From positions 1-35,303 of the forward strand of contig NZ_JAELTU010000072.1 in NCBI RefSeq assembly GCF_016429015.1: a stretch of 35,303 nt of DNA, written 5' to 3'. This DNA is from Rhizobium sp. ASV20. GTDB taxonomy: Bacteria; Pseudomonadota; Alphaproteobacteria; Rhizobiales; Rhizobiaceae. The notes beneath the pieces were generated by a model, which had not been told where the DNA came from, ran no database searches, and worked only from the letters and a program-made list of their open reading frames with translations. The translations under genes were made by a program, and so were the position numbers. Shown here in pieces: positions 8,551 through 15,855 of this stretch; position 1 is the stretch's first letter; each line of letters opens with the position of its first letter.

Positions 8551-8588
8551 GATCGTGTTCACCGTGGGGAGCAACCGGGGGCACGATC
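8551..8588 (+). promoter_or_regulatory. Possible stem-loop ahead of the BCKDH genes
   Basis: GATCGTG at 8551-8557 and CACGATC at 8582-8588 are exact reverse complements around a 24-nt G-rich loop, in the only sizeable gap (69 bp) inside the operon. It may be an mRNA processing or differential-expression element, or an operator for an internal promoter. Seven-bp arms with a long loop are modest evidence. Confidence 0.3.
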
Positions 8589-8610
8589 GACAATGGAGGT
8601 ATGACAGGGC

Positions 8611-9843
8611 ATGAACGAGGTTCCAAATCTGAGCCTGCACGTCCCCGAGCCGGCGGTTCGGCCCGGTGGCCAGCCGGATTTTTCCACCGTCAAGATCCCG
8701 AAGGCCGGATCCGTTCCTCGGCCATCGGTCGATGTGGCGCCGGAAGAAATCCGCGATCTTGCCTATTCCATCATCCGCGTGCTTAACCGCGACGGTGAGG
8801 CAGTCGGTCCCTGGGCGGGGTTGCTCTCCGATGAGGAGCTTCTGACCGGCCTGCGCAACATGATGAAGCTCAGGGCCTTCGATGCCCGCATGCTGATGGC
8901 GCAGCGCCAGGGTAAAACCTCCTTCTACATGCAGCATCTTGGCGAGGAGGCGGTCAGTTCCGCCTTCCGCAAGGCGCTGAACAAGGGGGACATGAATTTC
9001 CCCACCTACCGTCAGGCGGGTCTTCTGATCGCCGACGACTATCCGATGGTCGAGATGATGAACCAGATCTATTCGAACGAGGCGGATCCCCTGCGTGGCC
9101 GGCAGCTGCCGATCATGTACTCGTCGAAGGACCATGGCTTCTTCACCATCTCCGGCAATCTTGCCACCCAATATGTCCAGGCCGTTGGCTGGGCCATGGC
9201 GTCAGCCATCAAGAACGACACCAAGATCGCTGCCGCGTGGATCGGCGACGGCTCGACCGCCGAATCCGACTTCCATTCCGCGCTGGTTTTCGCCTCCACC
9301 TACAAGGCGCCCGTCATCCTCAACATCGTCAACAACCAGTGGGCCATATCGACCTTCCAGGGCATTGCCCGCGGCGGCTCGGGCACCTTTGCTGCCCGCG
9401 GTCTCGGCTTCGGCATTCCGGCACTGCGCGTCGACGGCAATGACTATCTGGCCGTCTATGCCGTCGCCAAATGGGCGGCGGAGCGCGCTCGGCGCAATCT
9501 CGGCCCGACCTTGATCGAATATGTCACCTACCGCGTCGGCGCCCATTCCACGTCGGATGATCCAAGCGCCTACCGTCCGAAAACCGAGTCCGAAGCCTGG
9601 CCGCTCGGCGATCCGGTGCTACGATTGAAGAAACATCTGATCGTGCGCGGAGCCTGGTCGGAAGAGCGCCACGCCCAGGCGGAAGCCGAAGTGCTCGATG
9701 AAGTCATCGAGGCACAGAAGCAGGCCGAAAGCCACGGCACGCTTCATGCCGGCGGCAAGCCGTCGGTACGCGACATTTTCGAGGGCGTCTATGCGGAAAT
9801 GCCCGCCCATATCCGCCGCCAGCGGCAGAAGGCAGGTTACTGA
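8611..9843 (+). CDS. bkdA1: Branched-chain 2-oxoacid dehydrogenase E1 component, alpha subunit
   Basis: A 410-residue thiamine-diphosphate decarboxylase subunit that, with E1 beta, decarboxylates the 2-oxo acids of Val, Leu and Ile and transfers the acyl group to lipoyl-E2. The ThDP/Mg motif starts at GDG (212-214) and ends at NNQ near 241. HSTSDDPSAYR near 310-320 is the conserved loop of BCKDH E1 alpha. The long N-terminal region (about 70 residues before the fold) and the overall length match the 410-residue Pseudomonas/rhizobial type. ATG 8611 is preferred, though GGAGG at 8595-8599 also lies 1 bp before an out-of-frame ATG at 8601. The E1 beta ATG follows its stop after 1 bp. Confidence 0.93.
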   Translation: MNEVPNLSLHVPEPAVRPGGQPDFSTVKIPKAGSVPRPSVDVAPEEIRDLAYSIIRVLNRDGEAVGPWAGLLSDEELLTGLRNMMKLRAFDARMLMAQRQGKTSFYMQHLGEEAVSSAFRKALNKGDMNFPTYRQAGLLIADDYPMVEMMNQIYSNEADPLRGRQLPIMYSSKDHGFFTISGNLATQYVQAVGWAMASAIKNDTKIAAAWIGDGSTAESDFHSALVFASTYKAPVILNIVNNQWAISTFQGIARGGSGTFAARGLGFGIPALRVDGNDYLAVYAVAKWAAERARRNLGPTLIEYVTYRVGAHSTSDDPSAYRPKTESEAWPLGDPVLRLKKHLIVRGAWSEERHAQAEAEVLDEVIEAQKQAESHGTLHAGGKPSVRDIFEGVYAEMPAHIRRQRQKAGY

Positions 9844-9844
9844 C

Positions 9845-10858
9845 ATGGCAAGAATGACAATGATCGAGGCGGTGCGCAGCGCCATGGACGTCTCGATGGG
9901 ACGAGATGACAATGTCGTCGTCTTCGGTGAAGACGTCGGCTATTTCGGCGGCGTCTTCCGCGCTACGCAGGGGCTGCAGGCCAAGTATGGCAAGACCCGC
10001 TGCTTCGATGCGCCGATCAACGAATCCGGCATTCTCGGCACAGCGATCGGCATGGCCGCCTATGGCTTGAAGCCCTGCGTCGAAATCCAGTTCGCCGATT
10101 ATATGTATCCGGCCTACGATCAGATCACCCAGGAGGCGGCGCGCATCCGCTATCGCTCCAACGGCGACTTCACATGCCCGATCGTCGTGCGCATGCCGAC
10201 GGGCGGCGGCATTTTCGGCGGTCAGACGCACAGTCAGAGCCCGGAAGCACTGTTCACCCATGTCTGCGGCCTGAAGGTGATCGTGCCCTCCAATCCCTAC
10301 GATGCCAAGGGCCTGCTGATCGCGGCGATCGAGGATCCGGATCCGGTGATGTTCCTCGAGCCGAAGCGGCTCTATAACGGCCCCTTCGACGGTCATCACG
10401 AGCGGCCGGTCACGCCCTGGTCGAAACATGATCTCGGGGAGGTTCCGGAAGGGCATTACACGATCCCGATCGGCAAGGCGGAAATCCGGCGGCCCGGCAG
10501 TGCGGTGACCGTTGTTGCTTATGGCACGATGGTGCATGTGGCACTTGCCGCAGCGGAAGAAACGGGGATCGATGCCGAGGTGATCGACTTGCGCAGTCTT
10601 CTGCCGCTCGACCTCGATACCATCGTCCAGTCGGTGAAAAAGACCGGCCGCTGTGTCGTCGTACATGAGGCGACGCTGACCTCCGGCTTCGGCGGAGAAA
10701 TCGCTTCGCTGGTTCAGGAATACTGCTTCTATAGTCTCGAGGCGCCGATCGTGCGTGTCACCGGTTGGGACACGCCTTATCCGCACGCGCAAGAGTGGGA
10801 TTATTTCCCCGGTCCCGCCCGCGTCGGTCGGGCGTTGAAAGAAGTGATGGAGGGCTGA
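9845..10858 (+). CDS. bkdA2: Branched-chain 2-oxoacid dehydrogenase E1 component, beta subunit
   Basis: A 337-residue partner of E1 alpha in the cytoplasmic BCKDH complex. The start is the ATG at 9845, directly after the E1 alpha stop, giving MARMTMIEAVRSAMD; this is the family's normal N-terminus, and longer upstream frames run inside the E1 alpha gene. Conserved stretches are VVVFGEDVGYFGGVFRAT, VEIQFADYMYPAYDQI and the transketolase C-domain (DLRSLLPLDLDTI, VHEATLTSGFGGEIAS). The E2 ATG follows 2 bp after the stop, so the four complex genes are tightly packed and probably co-translated. Confidence 0.93.
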   Translation: MARMTMIEAVRSAMDVSMGRDDNVVVFGEDVGYFGGVFRATQGLQAKYGKTRCFDAPINESGILGTAIGMAAYGLKPCVEIQFADYMYPAYDQITQEAARIRYRSNGDFTCPIVVRMPTGGGIFGGQTHSQSPEALFTHVCGLKVIVPSNPYDAKGLLIAAIEDPDPVMFLEPKRLYNGPFDGHHERPVTPWSKHDLGEVPEGHYTIPIGKAEIRRPGSAVTVVAYGTMVHVALAAAEETGIDAEVIDLRSLLPLDLDTIVQSVKKTGRCVVVHEATLTSGFGGEIASLVQEYCFYSLEAPIVRVTGWDTPYPHAQEWDYFPGPARVGRALKEVMEG

Positions 10859-10860
10859 AG

Positions 10861-12165
10861 ATGGGTGAATTCGTCATCAAGATGCCCGATGTGGGTGAGG
10901 GCGTGGCCGAGGCGGAACTCGTGGAGTGGCACGTCAAGCCCGGCGATCCGGTCCGCGAGGATATGGTGCTCGCAGCCGTCATGACCGACAAGGCGACGGT
11001 GGAAATTCCGTCTCCGGTCGAGGGCGTCGTGCTTTGGCTTGGTGCGGACGTCGGAGACACGGTCGCAGTCAAGGCGCCGCTTCTGCGCATCCAGATCGCC
11101 GGAGAGGATGGGGGCGGAGCGGAAGTAGCCTCTCCAGCCGCGATGGAGCCAGCCCCGAAAGTCGAGCAGGCTAAAGACAGGCCTGCAGTGGATGAGCCGA
11201 CCGTGCCACCTCCGGCCAGACCGGCTAGCGAGACCAAGATCATTCAGCCGGAAAAAATCGCGGAGCGCTCCGCCGCTCGCGAACCGGCAGAGCGGCCGCT
11301 GGCCTCTCCTGCCGTGCGTTTGCGCGCCCAAGAGGCTGGCGTCGATTTGCGTCAGGTTATTGGTACCGGTCCGGCCGGGCGTATCGGCCACGAGGACCTC
11401 GAACAGTTTATCGCGCGCGGCGCACAGCCGACTGCCGCCGTTGCGACCGGCCCGGCGCGGAAGACCGATGTCGAGGAGATCAAAATAACCGGTTTGCGCC
11501 GTCGCATCGCTGAGAAGATGCGTCTTGCAAGCTCGCGTATTCCCCACATCACCTATGTCGAGGAGGTCGACGTGACCGACCTCGAAGATCTGCGAGCAAC
11601 GATGAATGCTGGCCGTAAGCCCGACCAGCCGAAACTGACGATCCTGCCTTTCCTGATGCGGGCGCTGGTGAAGACGATTGGCGAGCAGCCTGGCGTCAAT
11701 GCCACCTTCGACGACGATGCCGGTGTCGTCACGCGCTACGGCGCCGTCCACATCGGTATTGCCACGCAAACGCCATCCGGCCTGACGGTGCCTGTCGTCC
11801 GGCACGCCGAGGCCAGGTCGATCTGGGATGTCGCTGCTGAGCTTACGCGCCTCGCGGATGCCGCGCGCAATGGCACGGCCGCACGCGAGGAGCTGTCCGG
11901 CTCCACGATCACCATCACCTCGCTCGGCGCGCTCGGCGGCATTGTCACCACGCCGATCATCAACCATCCGGAAGTCGCGATCGTCGGCGTCAACAAGATC
12001 ATGACCCGACCGGTATGGGATGGCAGTCAATTCATTCCACGCAAGGTGATGAACCTCTCGTCGAGCTTCGACCATCGGATCGTCGACGGTTGGGATGCGG
12101 CTGTCTTCGTCCAGCGGATCAAGGCGCTGCTCGAAACCCCCGCACTGATCTTCATCGAAGGCTGA
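10861..12165 (+). CDS. bkdB: Branched-chain 2-oxoacid dehydrogenase E2 (dihydrolipoyl acyltransferase)
   Basis: A 434-residue core of the BCKDH complex, moving the acyl group from E1 to CoA. Domains in order: one lipoyl domain (residues 1-77, lipoylated Lys44 in MTDKATVE); a Pro/Ala/Glu-rich linker; a peripheral-subunit-binding domain at about 143-182 (SPAVRLRAQEAGVDL, GTGPAGRIGHEDL); and the catalytic domain from about 210, with active-site His405 and Asp409 in SSSFDHRIVDG. ATG 10861 is chosen because the lipoyl domain begins right there; upstream extension only overlaps E1 beta. The E3 gene starts 4 bp after the stop. Confidence 0.93.
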   Translation: MGEFVIKMPDVGEGVAEAELVEWHVKPGDPVREDMVLAAVMTDKATVEIPSPVEGVVLWLGADVGDTVAVKAPLLRIQIAGEDGGGAEVASPAAMEPAPKVEQAKDRPAVDEPTVPPPARPASETKIIQPEKIAERSAAREPAERPLASPAVRLRAQEAGVDLRQVIGTGPAGRIGHEDLEQFIARGAQPTAAVATGPARKTDVEEIKITGLRRRIAEKMRLASSRIPHITYVEEVDVTDLEDLRATMNAGRKPDQPKLTILPFLMRALVKTIGEQPGVNATFDDDAGVVTRYGAVHIGIATQTPSGLTVPVVRHAEARSIWDVAAELTRLADAARNGTAAREELSGSTITITSLGALGGIVTTPIINHPEVAIVGVNKIMTRPVWDGSQFIPRKVMNLSSSFDHRIVDGWDAAVFVQRIKALLETPALIFIEG

Positions 12166-12169
12166 TGAC

Positions 12170-13558
12170 ATGAAAGAAATCGTCTGCAAGCTCCTCGTCA
12201 TCGGCGCCGGCCCCGGTGGCTATATCTGCGCCATCCGTGCCGGCCAGCTCGGTGTCGACACAGTCATCGTCGAATCGACGAAAGCCGGGGGCACCTGCCT
12301 GAATATCGGTTGCATCCCGTCGAAGGCGCTCATCCATGCGGCCGAAGAATTCGAGAAGGTCCGCCACATGACCGGCTCCAACGCGCTCGGCATCACTGTC
12401 GAGGCGCCGAAGCTCGATCTCGCTCAGACCATTCGCTGGAAGGACGGGATCGTCGGCCGATTGAACAGCGGCGTTCTAGGCCTCTTGCGCAAGGCCAAGG
12501 TCAAGATCGTGCACGGGCAGGCAAAATTCCGAGACGGCAAGACGGTCGAGGTCGAGACCGAAACAGGCACCCAGATCATCCGCGCCGAAGCGGTTGTCAT
12601 CGCGACCGGATCCGAGCCGGTCGAACTGCCATCATTGCCCTTTGGCGGCGCGATCCTTTCTTCGACAGAAGCGCTGTCGCTGACAAGCGTGCCGGCGAAG
12701 CTTGCTGTCGTCGGTGGCGGCTATATCGGCCTGGAACTGGGCACGGCTTTTGCAAAGTTGGGTGCTGAGGTCACCGTGGTCGAGGCAACCCAGCAGATCC
12801 TGCCGCAATATGATGCCGAGCTCGTCAAGCCGGTCGGCAAGCGTTTGGGCGAACTTGGCATACGGGTGCTGACCGGGGCAAAGGCAAAGGCCTATTCGGG
12901 GACGGCTTTGGTGATCGAGACCGCCGGCGGTGAGGAGGAGCATATCGCCGCCGACAAGGTGCTGGTCACCGTTGGCCGTAAGCCTCGCACGGAAGGTTGG
13001 GGTCTCGAAGAGCTCGATCTCGATCGCGCCGGCCGCTTCATCCGTATCGATGAGCGCTGCCGCACCTCCATGCGTGGCGTTTACGCGATCGGCGACGTCA
13101 CTGGCGAGCCGATGCTCGCACATCGAGCCATGGCGCAGGGTGAGATGGTTGCTGAGATCGTTGCCGGTCGCAAGCGTGCCTGGGACAAGCGTGCCATCCC
13201 GGCCGTTTGCTTCACCGATCCGGAGATCGTCACCGCGGGTCTCTCGCCCGACGAGGCCCGAGCGCAGGGTTACGAGGTTCGCGTCGGTCTCTTCCCGTTC
13301 AGCGCCAATGGCCGCGCGATGACGACCCAATCGGAAGATGGTTTTGTCCGCGCCGTGGCCCGCACGGATACGAACCTTGTTCTCGGTCTGCAGGCTGTGG
13401 GAGCCGGTGTTTCGGAGCTCTCGAGCAGTTTTTCTCTGGCGCTCGAGATGGGAGCGCGGCTGGAAGACATTGCCGGCACTATTCATGCTCATCCGACACG
13501 CAGCGAAGGTCTGCAGGAAGCCGCATTGAAAGCGCTCGGCCACGCCCTCCATATTTGA
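12170..13558 (+). CDS. lpdV: Dihydrolipoyl dehydrogenase (E3 of the BCKDH complex)
   Basis: A 462-residue flavoprotein that reoxidises the E2 lipoyl group with NAD. Seen: FAD-binding GAGPGGY at 12-18, redox disulfide Cys43/Cys48 in GGTCLNIGCIPSK, NAD-binding GGGYIGLELG near 183-192, the second FAD motif YAIGDVTGEPMLAHRA, and the dimer-contributed His441/Glu446 in HAHPTRSE. Its place as last of four adjacent complex genes makes it the dedicated E3 of this complex rather than the general one shared by pyruvate and 2-oxoglutarate dehydrogenases. Confidence 0.93.
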   Translation: MKEIVCKLLVIGAGPGGYICAIRAGQLGVDTVIVESTKAGGTCLNIGCIPSKALIHAAEEFEKVRHMTGSNALGITVEAPKLDLAQTIRWKDGIVGRLNSGVLGLLRKAKVKIVHGQAKFRDGKTVEVETETGTQIIRAEAVVIATGSEPVELPSLPFGGAILSSTEALSLTSVPAKLAVVGGGYIGLELGTAFAKLGAEVTVVEATQQILPQYDAELVKPVGKRLGELGIRVLTGAKAKAYSGTALVIETAGGEEEHIAADKVLVTVGRKPRTEGWGLEELDLDRAGRFIRIDERCRTSMRGVYAIGDVTGEPMLAHRAMAQGEMVAEIVAGRKRAWDKRAIPAVCFTDPEIVTAGLSPDEARAQGYEVRVGLFPFSANGRAMTTQSEDGFVRAVARTDTNLVLGLQAVGAGVSELSSSFSLALEMGARLEDIAGTIHAHPTRSEGLQEAALKALGHALHI

Positions 13559-13592
13559 TGTGGGGTTCGCGAGCCTGGGCGAGGGGGAACGG

Positions 13593-13604
13593 GAGGCGCG
13601 CCTC
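13593..13604. repeat. 12-bp palindrome between E3 and MFS genes
   Basis: GAGGCGCGCCTC is a perfect 12-bp palindrome, 35 bp after the E3 stop and about 90 bp before the MFS start. It may form a small stem or be an operator. No T-run follows, so I do not call it a terminator. Confidence 0.3.
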
Positions 13605-13691
13605 TCGAAGATGAGGACGGGCAGGAAACGGGTGGTTTCGGCCCGAAAATGGATTGATCTTGTTGGCGAAACCACGTCAACGAGGATCCCC

Positions 13692-14918
13692 GTGAACAGC
13701 TCCGCCCCCTCTTTTTCCGATGCGTTCCGCCGCATCGGTTGGTCCAATTTGCTTGCGCAATTCTCCGAACAGATTGCGCTTGCCGCTGCGCCGCTCGCAG
13801 CCGTCCTGCTTCTGTCCGCTGGACCATCCGAAACCGGATGGCTGCAGACTGCTCAGACGCTTCCGTTCCTTTTACTTTCCATCCCGGCCGGCCTCGTCGT
13901 CGATCATGCGTCGCGACGCAAGCTAATGGTGGCGTCGGAGCTGCTGCGCGCGTTGTCGCTGGCGGCGATTGTTGCCCTGCTGTTGCTCGGGGCGATGAAC
14001 CTGCCGTTGCTTGCGGCTCTCGGCTTCGTTGGGGCGATCGGCACGGTATGTTTCAGCGTCGCTGCGCCGGCGCTCGTCGCCTCCCAGGTGCCGCGCACGC
14101 AGCTTTCGGATGCCAATCGTTGGCTCGAGCTTGCCCGCAGCGCCGCATTTACGGCAGGTCCGGCGCTTGGTGGTGCTCTTGTCGGCTGGACCGGGGCGCC
14201 GACCGCTTATGTGTTGGCGACCACGCTTTCGCTCCTGGCTGTTTTCTGTCTCGCCGGCCTTCCCCGGGACGAGGTCTTAGCCAAGCAGAAACGCGACCTG
14301 CTTCATGATCTCAGAGAAGGGGCCGGTTTTGTTCTGCGCCACGATCTCTTGCGGCCGATTCTTGTCACCGCCGTTTTCTTCAACATCGGCTGGTTCGTTC
14401 TCCAGGCGATCTATGTCGCCTATGCAGTGCAGGATCTCGGTTTGACGGCTACCGAGGTCGGGATCACCCTCGGCATCTATGGCGGAGGTATGATCGTTGG
14501 CGCGTTAATGGCACCAGCACTGGCTCGCCGCGTGTCATTCGGCACCACTATTCTGCTCGGGCCGATCGGAGGCTTTGGCGCCGCCTTGATTATGCTGCTG
14601 ACCTTGTGGCTGCCTTCGGTCTGGATTGCCGGCTTGAGCTTCTTTCTCTTTGGTGCCGGGCCGATCCTGTGGGCGATTTCGACGATGACGCTTCGGCAGG
14701 CGGTCACGCCCAATGCCATGCTTGGACGCGTTTCAGCTTTTGTCATGACGGCGACCCTTGGGGCGCGGCCGCTTGGTGCTGCCATCGGGGCTGCCGTTGC
14801 CGCGCATGCCGGCGTGACCGCATGTCTTGTTGCTGCGGCTGGGTGTTTTGCTATTCAGCTGCTGGTCATCATCGGATCCAGCGTGCCGAAATTGCAGCAG
14901 TTGCCCGATGCGATTTAA
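13692..14918 (+). CDS. MFS transporter, EntS/secretion-effector-type exporter
   Basis: An inner-membrane protein of 408 residues from GTG 13692, with about 12 hydrophobic segments in two six-helix halves. The first half carries VDHASRRKLMVASELLRALS (the MFS loop 2-3 region) and the helix-5 segment RWLELARSAAFTAGPALGGALVG typical of MFS_3/EntS-like exporters. The GTG is chosen because GAGGA lies about 5 bp upstream and the first transmembrane segment then falls at a normal place; the frame is open upstream to 13560 but that part is polar and unlike the family. It lies 133 bp after the BCKDH operon on the same strand and could be read through from it. The substrate is unknown. Confidence 0.83.
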   Translation: MNSSAPSFSDAFRRIGWSNLLAQFSEQIALAAAPLAAVLLLSAGPSETGWLQTAQTLPFLLLSIPAGLVVDHASRRKLMVASELLRALSLAAIVALLLLGAMNLPLLAALGFVGAIGTVCFSVAAPALVASQVPRTQLSDANRWLELARSAAFTAGPALGGALVGWTGAPTAYVLATTLSLLAVFCLAGLPRDEVLAKQKRDLLHDLREGAGFVLRHDLLRPILVTAVFFNIGWFVLQAIYVAYAVQDLGLTATEVGITLGIYGGGMIVGALMAPALARRVSFGTTILLGPIGGFGAALIMLLTLWLPSVWIAGLSFFLFGAGPILWAISTMTLRQAVTPNAMLGRVSAFVMTATLGARPLGAAIGAAVAAHAGVTACLVAAAGCFAIQLLVIIGSSVPKLQQLPDAI

Positions 14919-15034
14919 AGCGCTTCCGCACACTCACAGCTGCGAACGCACCGGTCTCCTCATGGCCCTCGCGCTCAGACGGAAACCCGCCGTCACGGAT
15001 CGTCGCGGGGTAGGTGGGTTGGAGCCAAAGTGAT

Positions 15035-15052
15035 CCTGCCCATACGGGCAGG
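15035..15052. terminator. GC-rich hairpin downstream of MFS gene
   Basis: CCTGCCC (15035-15041) and GGGCAGG (15046-15052) are exact reverse complements with a 4-nt loop, about 120 bp after the MFS stop. The stem is strong, but only TCGTTAAG follows, so termination on the plus strand is possible, not certain. Confidence 0.4.
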
Positions 15053-15121
15053 TCGTTAAGCTTGCGGTAGCTGCTAATATTCGAATTGCCGGCTTGAATG
15101 CCACCCCAAGCTGGGACAGCA

Positions 15122-15170
15122 AAGTGTCCGACGGCGATAATCATGCCTCAACCATCGTCGTCGGACACTT
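15122..15170. repeat. Long inverted repeat, 17-bp arms
   Basis: Arms at 15122-15138 and 15154-15170 match at 16 of 17 positions (the one mismatch is a G against T) around a 15-nt loop; the arm core is GTGTCCGACG. It lies between two convergent units, about 200 bp after the MFS stop and 150 bp after the ialB stop, so it could stop transcription from both sides, though neither side has a clear T-run. Its size and GTGTCCGACG ends also resemble a palindromic repeat element or terminal repeats of a lost insertion. Confidence 0.6.
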
Positions 15171-15318
15171 ACCCCTTCCATAGAGACAGATCGTTTGTTG
15201 AGGCGTTGCCTGGGCGTTTTCCCAGATGCCGCTGCCTTGAGATGACCTCGACTGCTTGTGTCGTGGAAATAGAGCGCGGTTGTATCCGCTGTCCCTCCAA
15301 GCGGTGATGTGAGCCGGC

Positions 15319-15855
15319 CTACGTCTTCGAGGCGAGTTCTATCGTTCTGTCCAGCGCAGTGGCAAAACCTTTCAACGATATTGAAAAGGCCACCTCCTTT
15401 TCGCTGTCACTCGCGAAGGCGCCGAGCTTCAATACCTTGCCGCCGCGCAGGGACTTGACCGTTGCGTCGGTGAATGACAGCTGGACAATGCACCCCGTCG
15501 GAATGCACGTGCGGAAGCGCGATGGCTTGGCGCCTTTTGCATCGTCGACCGCGAAGCTGATGCCTTTGTCGAGATAGAGGCCGAATGGCAGTGCCAGCCT
15601 GCCTTGTAACCCGCCAGCTTCGGCCGGATGGAGTTCGATGGTCAACACGTGTTGTCCGCTTTTGTGAAATTGCCGTTGCGACAGAGTGCAACGCCTTTCG
15701 CTTCCGTCTGCAGTGCATGTCACGTTCCAATCCTCATAAGTCTCGGAAAGCGAGGAGGGCACGACTGCTGCCTCGTTGTGCACTTCTTCGCCGTGAAGTG
15801 GTCTGATGGCGACAAGAGCCGCCATCAGCACGAAAATGAAACCCACCCTGCGCAT
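15319..15855 (-). CDS. Invasion-associated locus B (IalB) family protein
   Basis: A 178-residue exported protein. An N-terminal signal peptide (about residues 1-22, ending RPLHG) is followed by the IalB-type fold: YEDWNVTC, RRCTLSQRQ, LPFGLYLDKGI at 89-99 and CIPTGC. Cys47, Cys56, Cys117 and Cys122 are set as two likely disulfides, as in the family. IalB proteins of Bartonella are linked to host-cell invasion; rhizobia carry several of unknown role, probably periplasmic or outer-membrane-linked. Its ATG overlaps the autotransporter stop (TGATG at 15857-15853), so its translation is coupled to the autotransporter, suggesting that the two products act together, perhaps with IalB as a periplasmic helper. 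That pairing is inference. Confidence 0.85.
   Translation of the reverse strand: MRRVGFIFVLMAALVAIRPLHGEEVHNEAAVVPSSLSETYEDWNVTCTADGSERRCTLSQRQFHKSGQHVLTIELHPAEAGGLQGRLALPFGLYLDKGISFAVDDAKGAKPSRFRTCIPTGCIVQLSFTDATVKSLRGGKVLKLGAFASDSEKEVAFSISLKGFATALDRTIELASKT

Larger units (their letters stand above)
14919..15318. other. 400-bp non-coding region with two stem-loops
   Basis: Convergent gap between the MFS gene and the minus-strand autotransporter/ialB unit. No frame here looks like a real gene: short open frames lack ribosome sites and known motifs. It holds a small GC-rich hairpin (15035-15052) and a long near-perfect hairpin (15122-15170), listed separately. The rest shows nothing I recognise; it might contain worn remains of a mobile element, but I cannot support that. 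Confidence 0.6.

Noticed and set aside
10801..12201. 466-codon minus-strand open frame
   Set aside because: Antisense to the E2 gene, whose lipoyl and catalytic motifs are clear.
13560..13691. N-terminal extension of the MFS protein
   Set aside because: Basic, polar, not family-like, no ribosome site; GTG 13692 has GAGGA upstream.
14869..15307. Possible insertion-sequence remnant from the short frames on both strands in the MFS/ialB gap
   Set aside because: No transposase motif (DDE, HHR or similar) can be read, and no target duplication was found; only the hairpins are supportable.
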